A stretch of DNA of 64,000 nt from Microbacterium sp. H83 (GTDB lineage: Bacteria > Actinomycetota > Actinomycetes > Actinomycetales > Microbacteriaceae). Numbering within the stretch: the stretch's first letter is position 1; the number at the start of each line of letters is the position of its first letter. The stretch spans positions 1 to 64,000 of the forward strand of contig NZ_LWCU01000053.1 in the NCBI RefSeq assembly GCF_001650405.1. The letters are read 5' to 3'. The notes under the pieces were generated by a model that saw only the letters and a list, made by a program, of their open reading frames with translations, searched no databases and was not told the origin of the DNA. The position numbers were made by a program, and so were the translations under genes. Shown piece by piece: positions 8,373-16,589 of the stretch.

Positions 8373-8936
8373 ATGAGAATCACCGTCATCGGAGGCACCG
8401 GACTCATCGGCACGCGGCTCGTCCGAGCCCTCGACGAGAGCGGCCACGACGTGGTGGCCGCATCGCGCGCGACCGGGGTGAACTCCTTCACCGGCGAAGG
8501 CCTCGCGGATGCACTCGCCGGCGCGGACGTCGTCGTCGACGTGTCCAACTCGTCCTACACCGACGAGGAGGGGGCTCGGGAGTTCTTCTACGCCTCCACC
8601 ATGAACATCCTCGGATACGGCGAGGCGGCGGGCGTCGGGAATCACGTCGTCCTGTCGGTGGTGGGCACCGATCGGCTCGCCCGCGCCGAGGGCGGCTACT
8701 TCGTCGCCAAGGAGCAGCAGGAGCGCCTCGTCACGGCATCCGGTCGGCCGTTCACACTCAGTGAGATCGCCGCACTCGATCTGCGCGCGCGGCAGGACGA
8801 TCGTGAGGTCGTGCCCGATCCCCTCGGCACGTACTTCGGCGCGCATCTCGCGCCCCGCGACCTGCTGCCGGAGCCGACCGCGACGATCGCCCCCACCCGC
8901 TACCACGACTGGCGGGTCCGGGCGACGACGGTGTGA
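8373..8936 (+). CDS. NmrA-like SDR with an internal deletion
   Basis: 187 residues; the ATG is preceded by GAAGGAG. The N-terminal Rossmann fold (VIGGTGLIG, residues 5-13) and the AGADVVVDVSN strand closely match the SDR encoded immediately downstream. At residue 128-129 (SGRPFT then LSEIAA) the match jumps 64 residues and resumes to the C-terminus (ARQDDREVVPDP against FRGDSRTVVRDD). This is an in-frame loss of about 192 bp covering the segment after the usual catalytic and substrate region. NAD(P) binding may remain; catalysis is doubtful. It is driven by ECF41-like promoter B, fitting the oxidoreductase/epimerase genes typically controlled by ECF41. Confidence 0.8.
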   Translation: MRITVIGGTGLIGTRLVRALDESGHDVVAASRATGVNSFTGEGLADALAGADVVVDVSNSSYTDEEGAREFFYASTMNILGYGEAAGVGNHVVLSVVGTDRLARAEGGYFVAKEQQERLVTASGRPFTLSEIAALDLRARQDDREVVPDPLGTYFGAHLAPRDLLPEPTATIAPTRYHDWRVRATTV

Positions 8937-8946
8937 CGCCGTCGGC

Positions 8947-8975
8947 TGTCACAACCGCGGCCGCGTGCCTGTCAT
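8947..8975 (+). promoter_or_regulatory. ECF41-like promoter C (TGTCACA-N16-TGTCAT)
   Basis: TGTCACA at 8947-8953, a 16-bp spacer, then TGTCAT at 8970-8975. It lies in the 89-bp gap before the second SDR gene. It repeats the -35, spacing and -10 of promoters A and B, differing by one base in the -10. Confidence 0.75.
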
Positions 8976-9025
8976 AGCTCACAGGACGCCGGATCCGGCG
9001 TCATCCCCTCACGAAAGGCTTGGAC

Positions 9026-9787
9026 ATGGCAAGGATCATCGTCATCGGAGGCACGGGCCTCATCGGCTCGAAGGTCGTCGCGAAGCTCACGGAACACGGC
9101 CACGAGGCCGTCGCCGCATCGCCGAACACGGGCGTCGACTCGCTCACCGGAGAAGGACTCGCGGAGGCGCTCCGCGGCGCGGACACCGTCGTCGACGTGT
9201 CGAACTCCCCGTCGTTCGCTCCGAACGACGTGATGGCGTTCTTCACCACGTCGACCCGCAACATCCTCGAGGCGGAGAAAGCGGCGGGCGTCACGCATCA
9301 CGTCGCCCTGACCATCGTCGGCACGAACCGTCCGCAGAACATCCCGTACTTCGCCGCGAAGACGGCGCAGGAGACGCTGATCCGCGACTCGGGCATCCCC
9401 TACTCGCTCGTGCACGCCACGCAGTTCTTCGAGTTCGTCGGAAGCATCGCCGACATCTCGACCGAGGGCGACACCGTCACGCTCCCCGGCGCGCTGATCC
9501 AGCCGATCGCCGCCGAGGACGTCGCGACCGCGGTGGCGCGCGCCGCTGCGCACGAGCCGACCGGCGACATCGAGATCGCGGGACCCGAGGCGTTCGGCAT
9601 GGACGAGTTCGCGCGGCGTGCGCTGACGTTCCGCGGTGACTCCCGCACCGTCGTGCGGGACGACACGGCTCCGTACTACGGAGCGCAGATCGAGGAGCGC
9701 ACGCTGATCCCAGTCGAGGGCGCGCACCTCTTCGAGACCACCCTCGAGGAGTGGCTCCCGCTGAACCCGCCGCGGGCGAAGGCCTGA
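9026..9787 (+). CDS. NmrA-like SDR family NAD(P)-binding oxidoreductase
   Basis: 253 residues of full family length. The Rossmann motif is VIGGTGLIG near residues 6-14. A KTAQETLIRDSGIPYSLVHATQFFEF block (about 112-137) characterises NmrA/SDR_a5-type proteins, and an AEDVATAVARAA segment lies near 163-175. ATG 9026 is used; a TTG two codons upstream is possible. It is a paralog of the deleted SDR just upstream, and its own ECF41-like promoter C lies 51 bp before the ATG. Proposed role: a redox enzyme of the ECF41 stress regulon. Substrate unknown. Confidence 0.87.
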   Translation: MARIIVIGGTGLIGSKVVAKLTEHGHEAVAASPNTGVDSLTGEGLAEALRGADTVVDVSNSPSFAPNDVMAFFTTSTRNILEAEKAAGVTHHVALTIVGTNRPQNIPYFAAKTAQETLIRDSGIPYSLVHATQFFEFVGSIADISTEGDTVTLPGALIQPIAAEDVATAVARAAAHEPTGDIEIAGPEAFGMDEFARRALTFRGDSRTVVRDDTAPYYGAQIEERTLIPVEGAHLFETTLEEWLPLNPPRAKA

Positions 9788-9818
9788 CCCGCACCGGGAC
9801 GGCACAGGGCCGTGCGGG
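9788..9818 (+). terminator. Hairpin after the SDR gene
   Basis: CCCGCAC (9788-9794) pairs with GTGCGGG (9812-9818), and a GGC/GCC inner pair lies in the loop region. It starts directly after the SDR stop codon. No T-run follows, as is common in high-GC actinobacteria. The rest of the 230-bp convergent gap to the GH65 gene holds only another GC hairpin (CCCCC 9974-9978 with GGGGG 9984-9988), which may end the opposite transcript. Confidence 0.4.
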
Positions 9819-10017
9819 GCGCGAGGGTCGACGGCGCGTCCCGCGCACCGGTCCGACGGGGTCTTGCGCGACCGCCTGCCCGGTGTCACCATTGCCGCAC
9901 AGCTCTGCCGCGCATGCGGCACCTGGGGTGCCGCCCGTATGACGGCATCGGCGGGGCGCCCTTTCCGCCGCCTCCCCCGTGGTGGGGGCGTCCCGCCTCC
10001 TCAGCCCCCTGCGCGGA

Positions 10018-12390
10018 TCACCCCGGCTCGCCCGCCGGCTGATCGAACGCCTCCCCCGCCGGAAGCGGCGCTCGTCCGGCCGGCTGGGTGGGACGGGCGC
10101 CCGGCGGCGACAGCGCCGGAGTCGGCATCGTCACTTCCGCGCCCTCGAGCACGATCTCCTCATCGAAGTGCCGGATGCGGAGCGGATCGCCGCCGGAGTA
10201 TCGATAGGTCGTCGCCGTCTGCGTGACATCCAGCCGCAGCGTCTCCCCGTGGATCCGTACGCCGAAGCCCAGACGTGCGAGCCGGGAGGGCAGCCTCGGA
10301 CGGAAGAGGAATCCCTCTGCCGTGTCGCGCATCCCCCCGAAGCCGGCGACGATCGCCGTCCACCCTCCGGCGAGCGCGGCCATGTGCAGTCCCTCGTGCG
10401 TGTTGCCGTGGACGTCGTCGAGGTCGATCGTGGCGACCTCGGCGAGATAGTCGTACGCGAGCTCGAGGTGGCCCACCTCCGCGGCGATGACGGACTGAGC
10501 AGATGCCGAGAGCGAGGAGTCGCGCACGGTGAGAGCCTCGTAGTACTCGAACGCCCGCGCCTTCTCCTCCGGCGTGAAGGCCTCGTGCGCGAGATGCAGC
10601 GCGAGCACGAGGTCGGCCTGCTTGAGAACCTGCTTGCGATAGAGGTCGAAGTACGGGAAGTGCTCCTGCAGGAGGTACTGGTCCTGGCTCGTGGCCTCGA
10701 AGTCCCACCGCTCGAGATCGGTGTAGCCCGCGGACTGCGGATGCACCCCGCGGGAGTGGTCGAACGGGATGTGCATCGCGTCGGCGACGGCATCCCAGCG
10801 CTCCGGCTCGTCGCCGCGGATACCGAGTTCGCGCGCCCGATCGGGATGCCGCCGCGTCGCCGCCGCGGCCCCGCGGAGGTTGAGCTGGGCCATGAGGTTC
10901 GTGAAGACGTTGTCGTTCACGACGGCGGAGTACTCGTCGGGTCCGGTGACGCCGTCGATGTGGAACGCGCCGTCCGCGTCGTGACGGCCCAGCGACACCC
11001 ACAGCCGCGCGGTCTCGGCGAGGATCTCGAGACCGTAGTCGCGCTCGAAGTCCACATCGCCCGTCGCCCGGACGTAGTGCAGCACGGCGGCGGCGACATC
11101 GGCGTTGATGTGGAAGGCCGCGGTGCTCGCAGGCCAGTAGCCCGAGCTCTCGCGTCCGTCGATGGTGCGCCACGCGAAGCTCGCTCCGTCGAGGTGCAGC
11201 AGCCTCGCGCGATCGCGGGCGTGCCCGAGCGTCGAGTGGCGCCAGCGCAGGGCCTGTTCCGCGGCGTGCGGCGCGGTCGCCGTCAGAACGGGGAGGACGA
11301 ACGCCTCGAAGTCCCAGAAGGTGTGCCCCTCGTAGCCGGAGCCCGTGAGACCTTTTCCCGGCACGGAGCGGAGCTCGGCGCGGACCGCGGCCTGGAAGAC
11401 CTGGAACAGCGCGAAGCGGACGGCCTGCTGGAGTCTCGGCTCGCCCTCCACGACGACGTCGGCGCACGCCCAGAAGTCGTCGAGCGTTCGCCGCTGACCG
11501 TCGACGAGGCGGTCCCAGCCGTCCGCCAGAGCGGCATCGGCAGCCGTCTCGGCCCGATCCCGCAGGGTCGCGGCCGACAGATCCGACGACCACTCGTGCG
11601 CGACGATCTTGACGATGTCGAGCCTCTCGCCGGGGTCCAGCCGTGCACGGATCGTCGTGCGCGCGAGGTCCTCGTCGGCCTCGGTCGTCGTCGCCGCGGA
11701 CGCGCCGTCTACATGGTGCTCCATCGTGACGGCGATCGTGAGTCCGCTGCGTCGGGTGCGGTGGATGAGCGTCGCGCGGTCGCCGACGACATCCGCCTCG
11801 ACCGTCTCGAGCGGTTCCGTGAGGAGATCCTGCACGCGGGGATCCTCGTGCACGATCGGCAGCGGCTCGTTCGCCAGCAGCTCGGACAGCACGGTGATCT
11901 CGCACGCACCGCCGACCGCCTCGACCTCGTAGCGCACCGCGGCGGCGGCGCGATGGGTGAAGGAGACGACCCTCGTCGACCGCACCGACACGCGCCTGCC
12001 CGTCGGGCTCGTCCAGTCGAACTCGCGGGTCAGCGTTCCGTCGCGGAGATCGAGACGACGGGAGTGCGACGTCAGCTCCCCGTGCCGCAGATCGAACGGC
12101 TCGTCGTCGACCAGGAGGCGGATGATCTGACCGTTCTGGACGTTGATGACGCTCTGACCCGCGTCCGGATAGCCGTAGCCGTCTTCGGCGTGCGGCATCG
12201 GATGCTCCTCGAAGACGCCGTTGAGGTAGCTCCCCGCGAGGCCGCGCGGATCGCCCTCATCCAGGTTCCCCCGCCACCCGAGGTGCCCGTTCGACAGCCC
12301 GAACACCGACTCCTCGTGGGCGAGGCGGTCGGCGTCGAGCCCGTGGATGCCGATCGTCCACGGGTCCACCTCGAATCGCGCCTCGCTCAC
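10018..12390 (-). CDS. Glycoside hydrolase family 65 (maltose/trehalose/kojibiose phosphorylase type)
   Basis: 790 residues with the full GH65 architecture: an N-terminal super-sandwich (about 1-270), a linker, an (alpha/alpha)6 barrel (about 330-690) and a C-terminal beta sheet. The general acid Glu is in the motif GVTGPDEYS near residue 486. Family members phosphorolyse alpha-linked disaccharides to beta-glucose-1-phosphate plus glucose, or hydrolyse them. Specificity cannot be assigned. The GTG start overlaps the stop of the upstream flavin oxidoreductase (GTGA), so the two are translationally coupled. The Pro/Gly-rich last 25 residues look like a non-conserved tail. Confidence 0.9.
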   Translation of the reverse strand: MSEARFEVDPWTIGIHGLDADRLAHEESVFGLSNGHLGWRGNLDEGDPRGLAGSYLNGVFEEHPMPHAEDGYGYPDAGQSVINVQNGQIIRLLVDDEPFDLRHGELTSHSRRLDLRDGTLTREFDWTSPTGRRVSVRSTRVVSFTHRAAAAVRYEVEAVGGACEITVLSELLANEPLPIVHEDPRVQDLLTEPLETVEADVVGDRATLIHRTRRSGLTIAVTMEHHVDGASAATTTEADEDLARTTIRARLDPGERLDIVKIVAHEWSSDLSAATLRDRAETAADAALADGWDRLVDGQRRTLDDFWACADVVVEGEPRLQQAVRFALFQVFQAAVRAELRSVPGKGLTGSGYEGHTFWDFEAFVLPVLTATAPHAAEQALRWRHSTLGHARDRARLLHLDGASFAWRTIDGRESSGYWPASTAAFHINADVAAAVLHYVRATGDVDFERDYGLEILAETARLWVSLGRHDADGAFHIDGVTGPDEYSAVVNDNVFTNLMAQLNLRGAAAATRRHPDRARELGIRGDEPERWDAVADAMHIPFDHSRGVHPQSAGYTDLERWDFEATSQDQYLLQEHFPYFDLYRKQVLKQADLVLALHLAHEAFTPEEKARAFEYYEALTVRDSSLSASAQSVIAAEVGHLELAYDYLAEVATIDLDDVHGNTHEGLHMAALAGGWTAIVAGFGGMRDTAEGFLFRPRLPSRLARLGFGVRIHGETLRLDVTQTATTYRYSGGDPLRIRHFDEEIVLEGAEVTMPTPALSPPGARPTQPAGRAPLPAGEAFDQPAGEPG

Positions 12391-13346
12391 AGCACGCTCC
12401 GGAGCGCGGGGAGGAGCTCGGTCTCGCATCGTCGGAGGAACGCCGCCTGATCGCGCCCCACCTGGTGGAGATAGATGTGGTCGTACCCCCGGGCGATGGA
12501 CGCGATGCGGTCGACGAGCTCAGGGGCGGATGCCGAGATGAGCACTCCGCGCTCGAGCGCCTCGTCGGACGGCACGATCGCGGCCTCGAAGTCCTCGGGG
12601 TTCTCGACGTCCCACGTGCTCACCCCCTGCGCCATGGTCTGCGACCACTGGTCCCGCGCCGCGGCGAGCGCGGCCTCGTGCGTGTCCTCCAGGCTGAGGT
12701 GGATCTGCAGTCGCGCCGTTCCGCGCCCTCCGGCGCGGCGGTAGCGATCGAGCACGTCGCGCGTCTGCCCGGCATCCGACCCGACCGTGACGAGTCCGTC
12801 CGCCCAGTCGGCGATCCACTCCCCGGTGTCGGCGCTGACGGCGGCGCCGAGCAGAGGCACGTCCTCATCGGGGCGCGTCCACACGCGCGCGTCGTGGATG
12901 CGCACGAGTCCGTCGACGTCGACCCGCTCGCCGTCGAGCAGCGCGCGGATGGCGTCGACGCTCTCCCTCAGGCGCCGCTGGCGTTCGGGCTTCTCCGGCC
13001 ACGGGTCGCCGGTGACATGCTCGTTCACCGCCTCGCCACTGCCGAGCGCGACCCAGAACCGCTCGGGGAACATCTGGGCGAGGGTGCCGATCGCCTGCGC
13101 GACGACCACGGGGTGATACCGCTGCCCCGGCGCGTTCACGAGACCGAAGGGGATGCTGGTCGTCGCCATCGCCGCACCGAGCCAGCTCCAGGCGAAGCCC
13201 GACTGCCCCTGCGCTCTCGTCCACGGCGCGAGATGGTCGGAGCACATGACGCCGTCGAAGCCGACGAGCTCCGCGAGTCTCACCGCCGCGAGGAGCTCGC
13301 GGGGCGTGTGCTGCTCATGCGAAGCGTGGTACCCGATCTCGACCAT
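12387..13346 (-). CDS. LLM-class flavin oxidoreductase, non-F420 TIGR03885-like group
   Basis: 319 residues of a luciferase-like TIM barrel. Features are MVEIGYHASHEQHTP at the start, GFDGVMCSDHLAPW (about 29-42), a QRYHPVVVAQAIGTL block and FWVALGSGEAVNEHVTG (about 97-113), close to F420-dependent glucose-6-phosphate dehydrogenase relatives. The particular N-terminus matches the TIGR03885 group, predicted to use flavin rather than F420. Its stop overlaps the GH65 start, suggesting that the two act together on a sugar. That link is inference. Confidence 0.85.
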   Translation of the reverse strand: MVEIGYHASHEQHTPRELLAAVRLAELVGFDGVMCSDHLAPWTRAQGQSGFAWSWLGAAMATTSIPFGLVNAPGQRYHPVVVAQAIGTLAQMFPERFWVALGSGEAVNEHVTGDPWPEKPERQRRLRESVDAIRALLDGERVDVDGLVRIHDARVWTRPDEDVPLLGAAVSADTGEWIADWADGLVTVGSDAGQTRDVLDRYRRAGGRGTARLQIHLSLEDTHEAALAAARDQWSQTMAQGVSTWDVENPEDFEAAIVPSDEALERGVLISASAPELVDRIASIARGYDHIYLHQVGRDQAAFLRRCETELLPALRSVL

Positions 13347-13490
13347 GCGGCGTCCCTCCCACGGCGTCGCCTCCCGGCCGCCGTCGCGTTCGTACGTCTG
13401 TGGTCGAACGTAATCGGCGGAGGAGCGGTCGCCCAGAGGGTTGCGCGGGAAGCCACCCGACCGGTATCCGCGGTCGGGACCGGCGCCGGG

Positions 13491-14870
13491 TCAGTTGAAG
13501 TCGCCGCCGGGCGCCATGTCATGGAAGCGCGAGTAGTGACCCTGGAAGGCGACGGTGATCGTGGCGGTCGGACCGTTGCGGTGCTTGGCCACGATGAGGT
13601 CGGCCTCGCCCGGGCGCACGTCCTTGTCGTAGACGGAGTCGCGATGCAGGAGGATCACCATGTCGGCGTCCTGCTCGATCGAGCCGGACTCGCGGAGGTC
13701 GCTGATCGCGGGCTTCTTGTCCTGACGCTGCTCGGGACCACGGTTCAGTTGCGACAGGGCGATGACGGGGACCTGGAGCTCCTTGGCGATGAGCTTGAGG
13801 CTTCGCGAGAACTCCGACACCTCCTGCTGGCGGGACTCGACGCGCTTTCCCGACGTCATCAGCTGCAGGTAGTCGATGATGACCATGCGAAGGCCCGCCC
13901 GCTGCTTCAGCCGTCGGCACTTGGCGCGGATCTCGACGAGAGTCATGTTGGGACTGTCGTCGATGTAGAGCGGTGCGTCGTTGATGCGACCTCGAGTCGA
14001 CGCCACGGTCGTCCAGTCGCGCGGGTCGAGCGTTCCCTTGCGCATGTTCTGCAGGGGGATCGCCCCCTCGGCGCTCAGCAGACGCATGGCGATCTCGCTC
14101 TTGCCCATCTCGAGGGAGAAGAAGATCGACGGGAAGTCGTGGCCGATCGAGGCGGCACGGGCGAAGTCGAGGGCGAGCGTCGACTTTCCCATCGCGGGTC
14201 GTGCCGCGACGACGATCATCTGACCGCCGTGGAGGCCGTTCGTGAGCTCGTCGAGCTCCCGGAACCCGGTCGGGATGCCGGTCATGGAGCCGTCACGGCC
14301 GTTGGCCGCCTCGATCTCCTCGATCGCGGCGTCGACCGCGGTGGTCAGCGGCACGTAGTCCTCGGCGGTCTCGGTGCCGGTCACCGAGTAGATCTCGGCC
14401 TGGGCGTTGTTCACGATGTCCGTCGCGTCGCCCTGCCCGTCGTAGCCTAGCTGCACGATCCGGGTGCCGGCGTCGACCAGACGGCGGAGGATCGCGCGTT
14501 CCGAGACGATGCCGGCGTAGTAGCCGGCGTTGGCCGCGGTGGGAACGATCGAGGTGAGCGTGTGCAGGTAGTCCGCACCGCCCGCGCGGCTCAGCTCTCC
14601 GGTCTTGATGAGCTCGTCGGTCACGGCGACCACGTCGGTCGGCTCGCCGTGCGAGTACAGCGACAGGATCGCCTCGAAGATCAGCTCGTGCTTGGGGATG
14701 TAGAAGTCGGCGCCCTTGAGCGTCTCGATCACATCGGCGACCGCATCCTTCGACAGGAGCATTCCGCCCAGCGCGCTCTGCTCCGCGAGCAGGTCGTGCG
14801 GCGGCGTGCGCTCGGGCTTGCGCTGCGGCTGCCCCCCGAGGCGCTCCTCTGAGATGTCGGCGATCGACAC
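13491..14870 (-). CDS. dnaB: Replicative DNA helicase DnaB
   Basis: 459 residues. The N-terminal DnaB domain begins PPHDLLAEQSALGGMLLSKD, and a RecA-like motor follows. Walker A is ARPAMGKST near residue 225, and there are FFSLEM and VIIDYLQLM (Walker B) motifs plus the C-terminal DLRESGSIEQDADMV block. The hexamer unwinds DNA at the replication fork and recruits primase. Start GTG 14870 with AGGGAAC upstream gives the usual N-terminus; an upstream extension in the same frame was rejected. It lies close to rplI-rpsR-ssb-rpsF, as in other actinobacteria, but here two surface-protein genes separate them. No intein is present. Confidence 0.96.
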   Translation of the reverse strand: MSIADISEERLGGQPQRKPERTPPHDLLAEQSALGGMLLSKDAVADVIETLKGADFYIPKHELIFEAILSLYSHGEPTDVVAVTDELIKTGELSRAGGADYLHTLTSIVPTAANAGYYAGIVSERAILRRLVDAGTRIVQLGYDGQGDATDIVNNAQAEIYSVTGTETAEDYVPLTTAVDAAIEEIEAANGRDGSMTGIPTGFRELDELTNGLHGGQMIVVAARPAMGKSTLALDFARAASIGHDFPSIFFSLEMGKSEIAMRLLSAEGAIPLQNMRKGTLDPRDWTTVASTRGRINDAPLYIDDSPNMTLVEIRAKCRRLKQRAGLRMVIIDYLQLMTSGKRVESRQQEVSEFSRSLKLIAKELQVPVIALSQLNRGPEQRQDKKPAISDLRESGSIEQDADMVILLHRDSVYDKDVRPGEADLIVAKHRNGPTATITVAFQGHYSRFHDMAPGGDFN

Positions 14871-15027
14871 GTAGTTCCCTTCGATGCGACGAACTGGATG
14901 GATGCGCGGGCGGAGTCTCGCTGCGCGGTGGCGGCCGCTCGATGCCGCCTGACCAGCGAAACAGCAGCCTCCGACATCGGGTCGCTCGACCACGCTACGA
15001 GCGAGGGTTTTCGGTCGCAACAGCCCC

Positions 15028-15170
15028 TGTGGATAACCGTGTGGAAAGCGTGCGAACAAGTCCGGAGTGTCTGTGCAGAACGCATGTGGATAACCCGGTG
15101 GAGTACCTGATATCAGTGATCATTTATCAGCTGCGAGCTGGTATTTTTCGTTTCCCCACCCTGTGGATGG
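15028..15170 (-). promoter_or_regulatory. Cluster of DnaA-box-like sites upstream of dnaB
   Basis: TGTGGATAA (reverse complement TTATCCACA, the classical DnaA box) occurs exactly at 15028-15036 and 15085-15093. Related sites are TGTGGAAAG (15040-15048) and TGTGGATGG (15162-15170). All four have the same orientation, within 143 bp. This may be DnaA-dependent control of dnaB or a DnaA-titrating site. It is not oriC by context: no dnaA or dnaN is adjacent. Confidence 0.55.
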
Positions 15171-15319
15171 AAACGTGCTTCAACTGCGCATTGAAGGTTT
15201 GGCTAACCGCGTTAGACATGTGTAGAACCTGGGGAAAGTCAAGCCGAGATTCCTCCGGGCGCGTCACACTCGGAAACGAGGCGAGATTGCGGGAATCGTC
15301 ATTCGATTTTCCGTCAAGG

Positions 15320-15339
15320 GGTATGGACATACCGGTATG
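15320..15339. promoter_or_regulatory. Nested palindrome upstream of the exported protein gene
   Basis: GGTATG (15320-15325), 2 bp, CATACC (15328-15333), immediately followed by GGTATG (15334-15339). The middle arm pairs with either neighbour, giving two overlapping perfect palindromes. A related GTATC...GGATACC follows within 25 bp. The position, 70-90 bp before the GTG start, suggests an operator. The regulator is unknown. Confidence 0.45.
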
Positions 15340-15409
15340 CCGAGAGTATCTTCCCGGATACCGGCGCAGCAGTGCCGGCAACGATCGCCTTTCGGGGAGG
15401 GAAGTCGAC

Positions 15410-16483
15410 GTGAACGCTCAGGCCACCCGGCGCGGCGTACCTGCCGTCGCCCTCTGGGGTGGGCTGGGCGCGCTCGCATGGGCGGCCATCACCGTCCTCA
15501 CCGGCGGCTCCTCCGCACAGGCGGACGAGGGAGACCACTCCCTTCTCGACGGCGTCGGCTCTCTCGTCAGTCAGACGGTCTCGACGGTCGGCGACACCGT
15601 CACGGCGGTCACGCAGCCGGTCGTGACGGAGGTGGTCGCGCCCGTCGTGACCGAGGTGGTCGCGCCGGTGGTGACCGAGGTCGTGACCCCCGTCGTCGCG
15701 CACGTGACGGCGCCGGTGCAGCAGGCGGCGCCCGTCGTCGAGACGGTGACCGAGACGGTCGCCCAGGTGCCCGTCGTGGGCCAGCCGGCGGCCGCCGCCG
15801 TGGGAACGACGACGGAGACGGTCGTCGACACCGTCGCCGACACGGTGGAGTCGGTGACGACTCCCGTGATCGCCGTCCTCGAGGACTCTCCCGCATCGCA
15901 CATCGTGACACCGGTGACGGATGCCGCGGCATCGTTGCCGGTTCTCGGAGCACTGCTCGGACAGCTCGGTGTCTTCACACTCGTCGAAGATCTCGTCGGC
16001 GTCGTCGATGAGACCACCGCGATCGTCGGAGGTGTCGTCGACGATGTCGTCGACAGCACGGTGCCTCCTCTCGTGGACGCGCTCGAACCTCTCAGCCCGG
16101 CGACTCCCGACGACGTCGTCGCGGAACCCTCCGCCGTCGATGCGCACCAGGTGAGAGCTCTGCTTCCCGCAGCGCCGGCACCTGCGACGGCGACGACTCG
16201 CGTCTCCGCCTCGCCTGCCGCCCTCGAGCCGGTGGCCGCCACTGTCGATCCGGCGTGGACTGCGACCGCATCCGGCCGGGACGGAGTCCCCGCTCCCGCG
16301 CCTCTGGGCTCTCCGGTCGCGCCGTCATCGTCCACCGGCTCCGGTGGAGCATCCGCTGTCTCCCCCGCTCGCCTCGGCGACGCGGGAACCCCCGCGTTCT
16401 CCGCCGGAGAGCGCACCCCCGGTGCACCCGACGACGTCCTGCCGACGTCTCTGGTCGCCGACACCGACGTCTCTCCTGACTGA
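15410..16483 (+). CDS. Exported valine-rich repeat protein
   Basis: 357 residues from GTG 15410, preceded by GGGGAGGG. The N-terminus has basic residues, a hydrophobic core (VALWGGLGALAWAAITVL) and a likely signal peptidase site after SSAQA (about residue 40). The mature part carries near-perfect 8-residue repeats of the form VVTEVVAP (about 68-92), then further Val/Thr-rich TETVVDTVADTV segments. A Pro/Ala/Ser-rich low-complexity half follows. There are no cysteines, no LPXTG motif and no C-terminal helix, so it is probably secreted or wall-associated. No known family recognised. It is 106 bp upstream of the chaplin-like gene on the same strand. Confidence 0.75.
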   Translation: MNAQATRRGVPAVALWGGLGALAWAAITVLTGGSSAQADEGDHSLLDGVGSLVSQTVSTVGDTVTAVTQPVVTEVVAPVVTEVVAPVVTEVVTPVVAHVTAPVQQAAPVVETVTETVAQVPVVGQPAAAAVGTTTETVVDTVADTVESVTTPVIAVLEDSPASHIVTPVTDAAASLPVLGALLGQLGVFTLVEDLVGVVDETTAIVGGVVDDVVDSTVPPLVDALEPLSPATPDDVVAEPSAVDAHQVRALLPAAPAPATATTRVSASPAALEPVAATVDPAWTATASGRDGVPAPAPLGSPVAPSSSTGSGGASAVSPARLGDAGTPAFSAGERTPGAPDDVLPTSLVADTDVSPD

Positions 16484-16589
16484 CGGGTGGTCGCGTCGTC
16501 CCTTCGCGGACGACAGATGCCGTGCTGCGTGCGCACACATTCCGCACGCACCCATCCAGACACACCCAGAAAGTCAGGAGAAGGTCATC

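Larger units (their letters stand above)
14871..15409. promoter_or_regulatory. 539-bp intergenic region between dnaB and the exported protein gene
   Basis: The longest non-coding stretch of the window, visibly lower in GC than its flanks between about 15,100 and 15,310. It holds four TGTGGA-type sites near its left half, a 10-bp palindrome CTGATATCAG near 15,107-15,116, and nested GGTATG/CATACC repeats at 15,320-15,339 near the right-hand gene. It must contain the divergent promoters of dnaB and of the gene at 15,410. No ORF with coding character was found. Confidence 0.6.

Noticed and set aside
1060..14450. Very long antisense frames, for example minus-strand 1060-2922 opposite the GH15 gene and plus-strand 9979-12450 and 12465-14450 opposite GH65, the oxidoreductase and dnaB
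   Set aside because: They mirror recognised genes, are Arg/Gly/Val-rich with no family motif, and arise from high third-position GC.
14871..15409. Chromosomal origin oriC
   Set aside because: Only two perfect DnaA boxes, and neither dnaA nor dnaN is adjacent, although the neighbourhood is origin-proximal.
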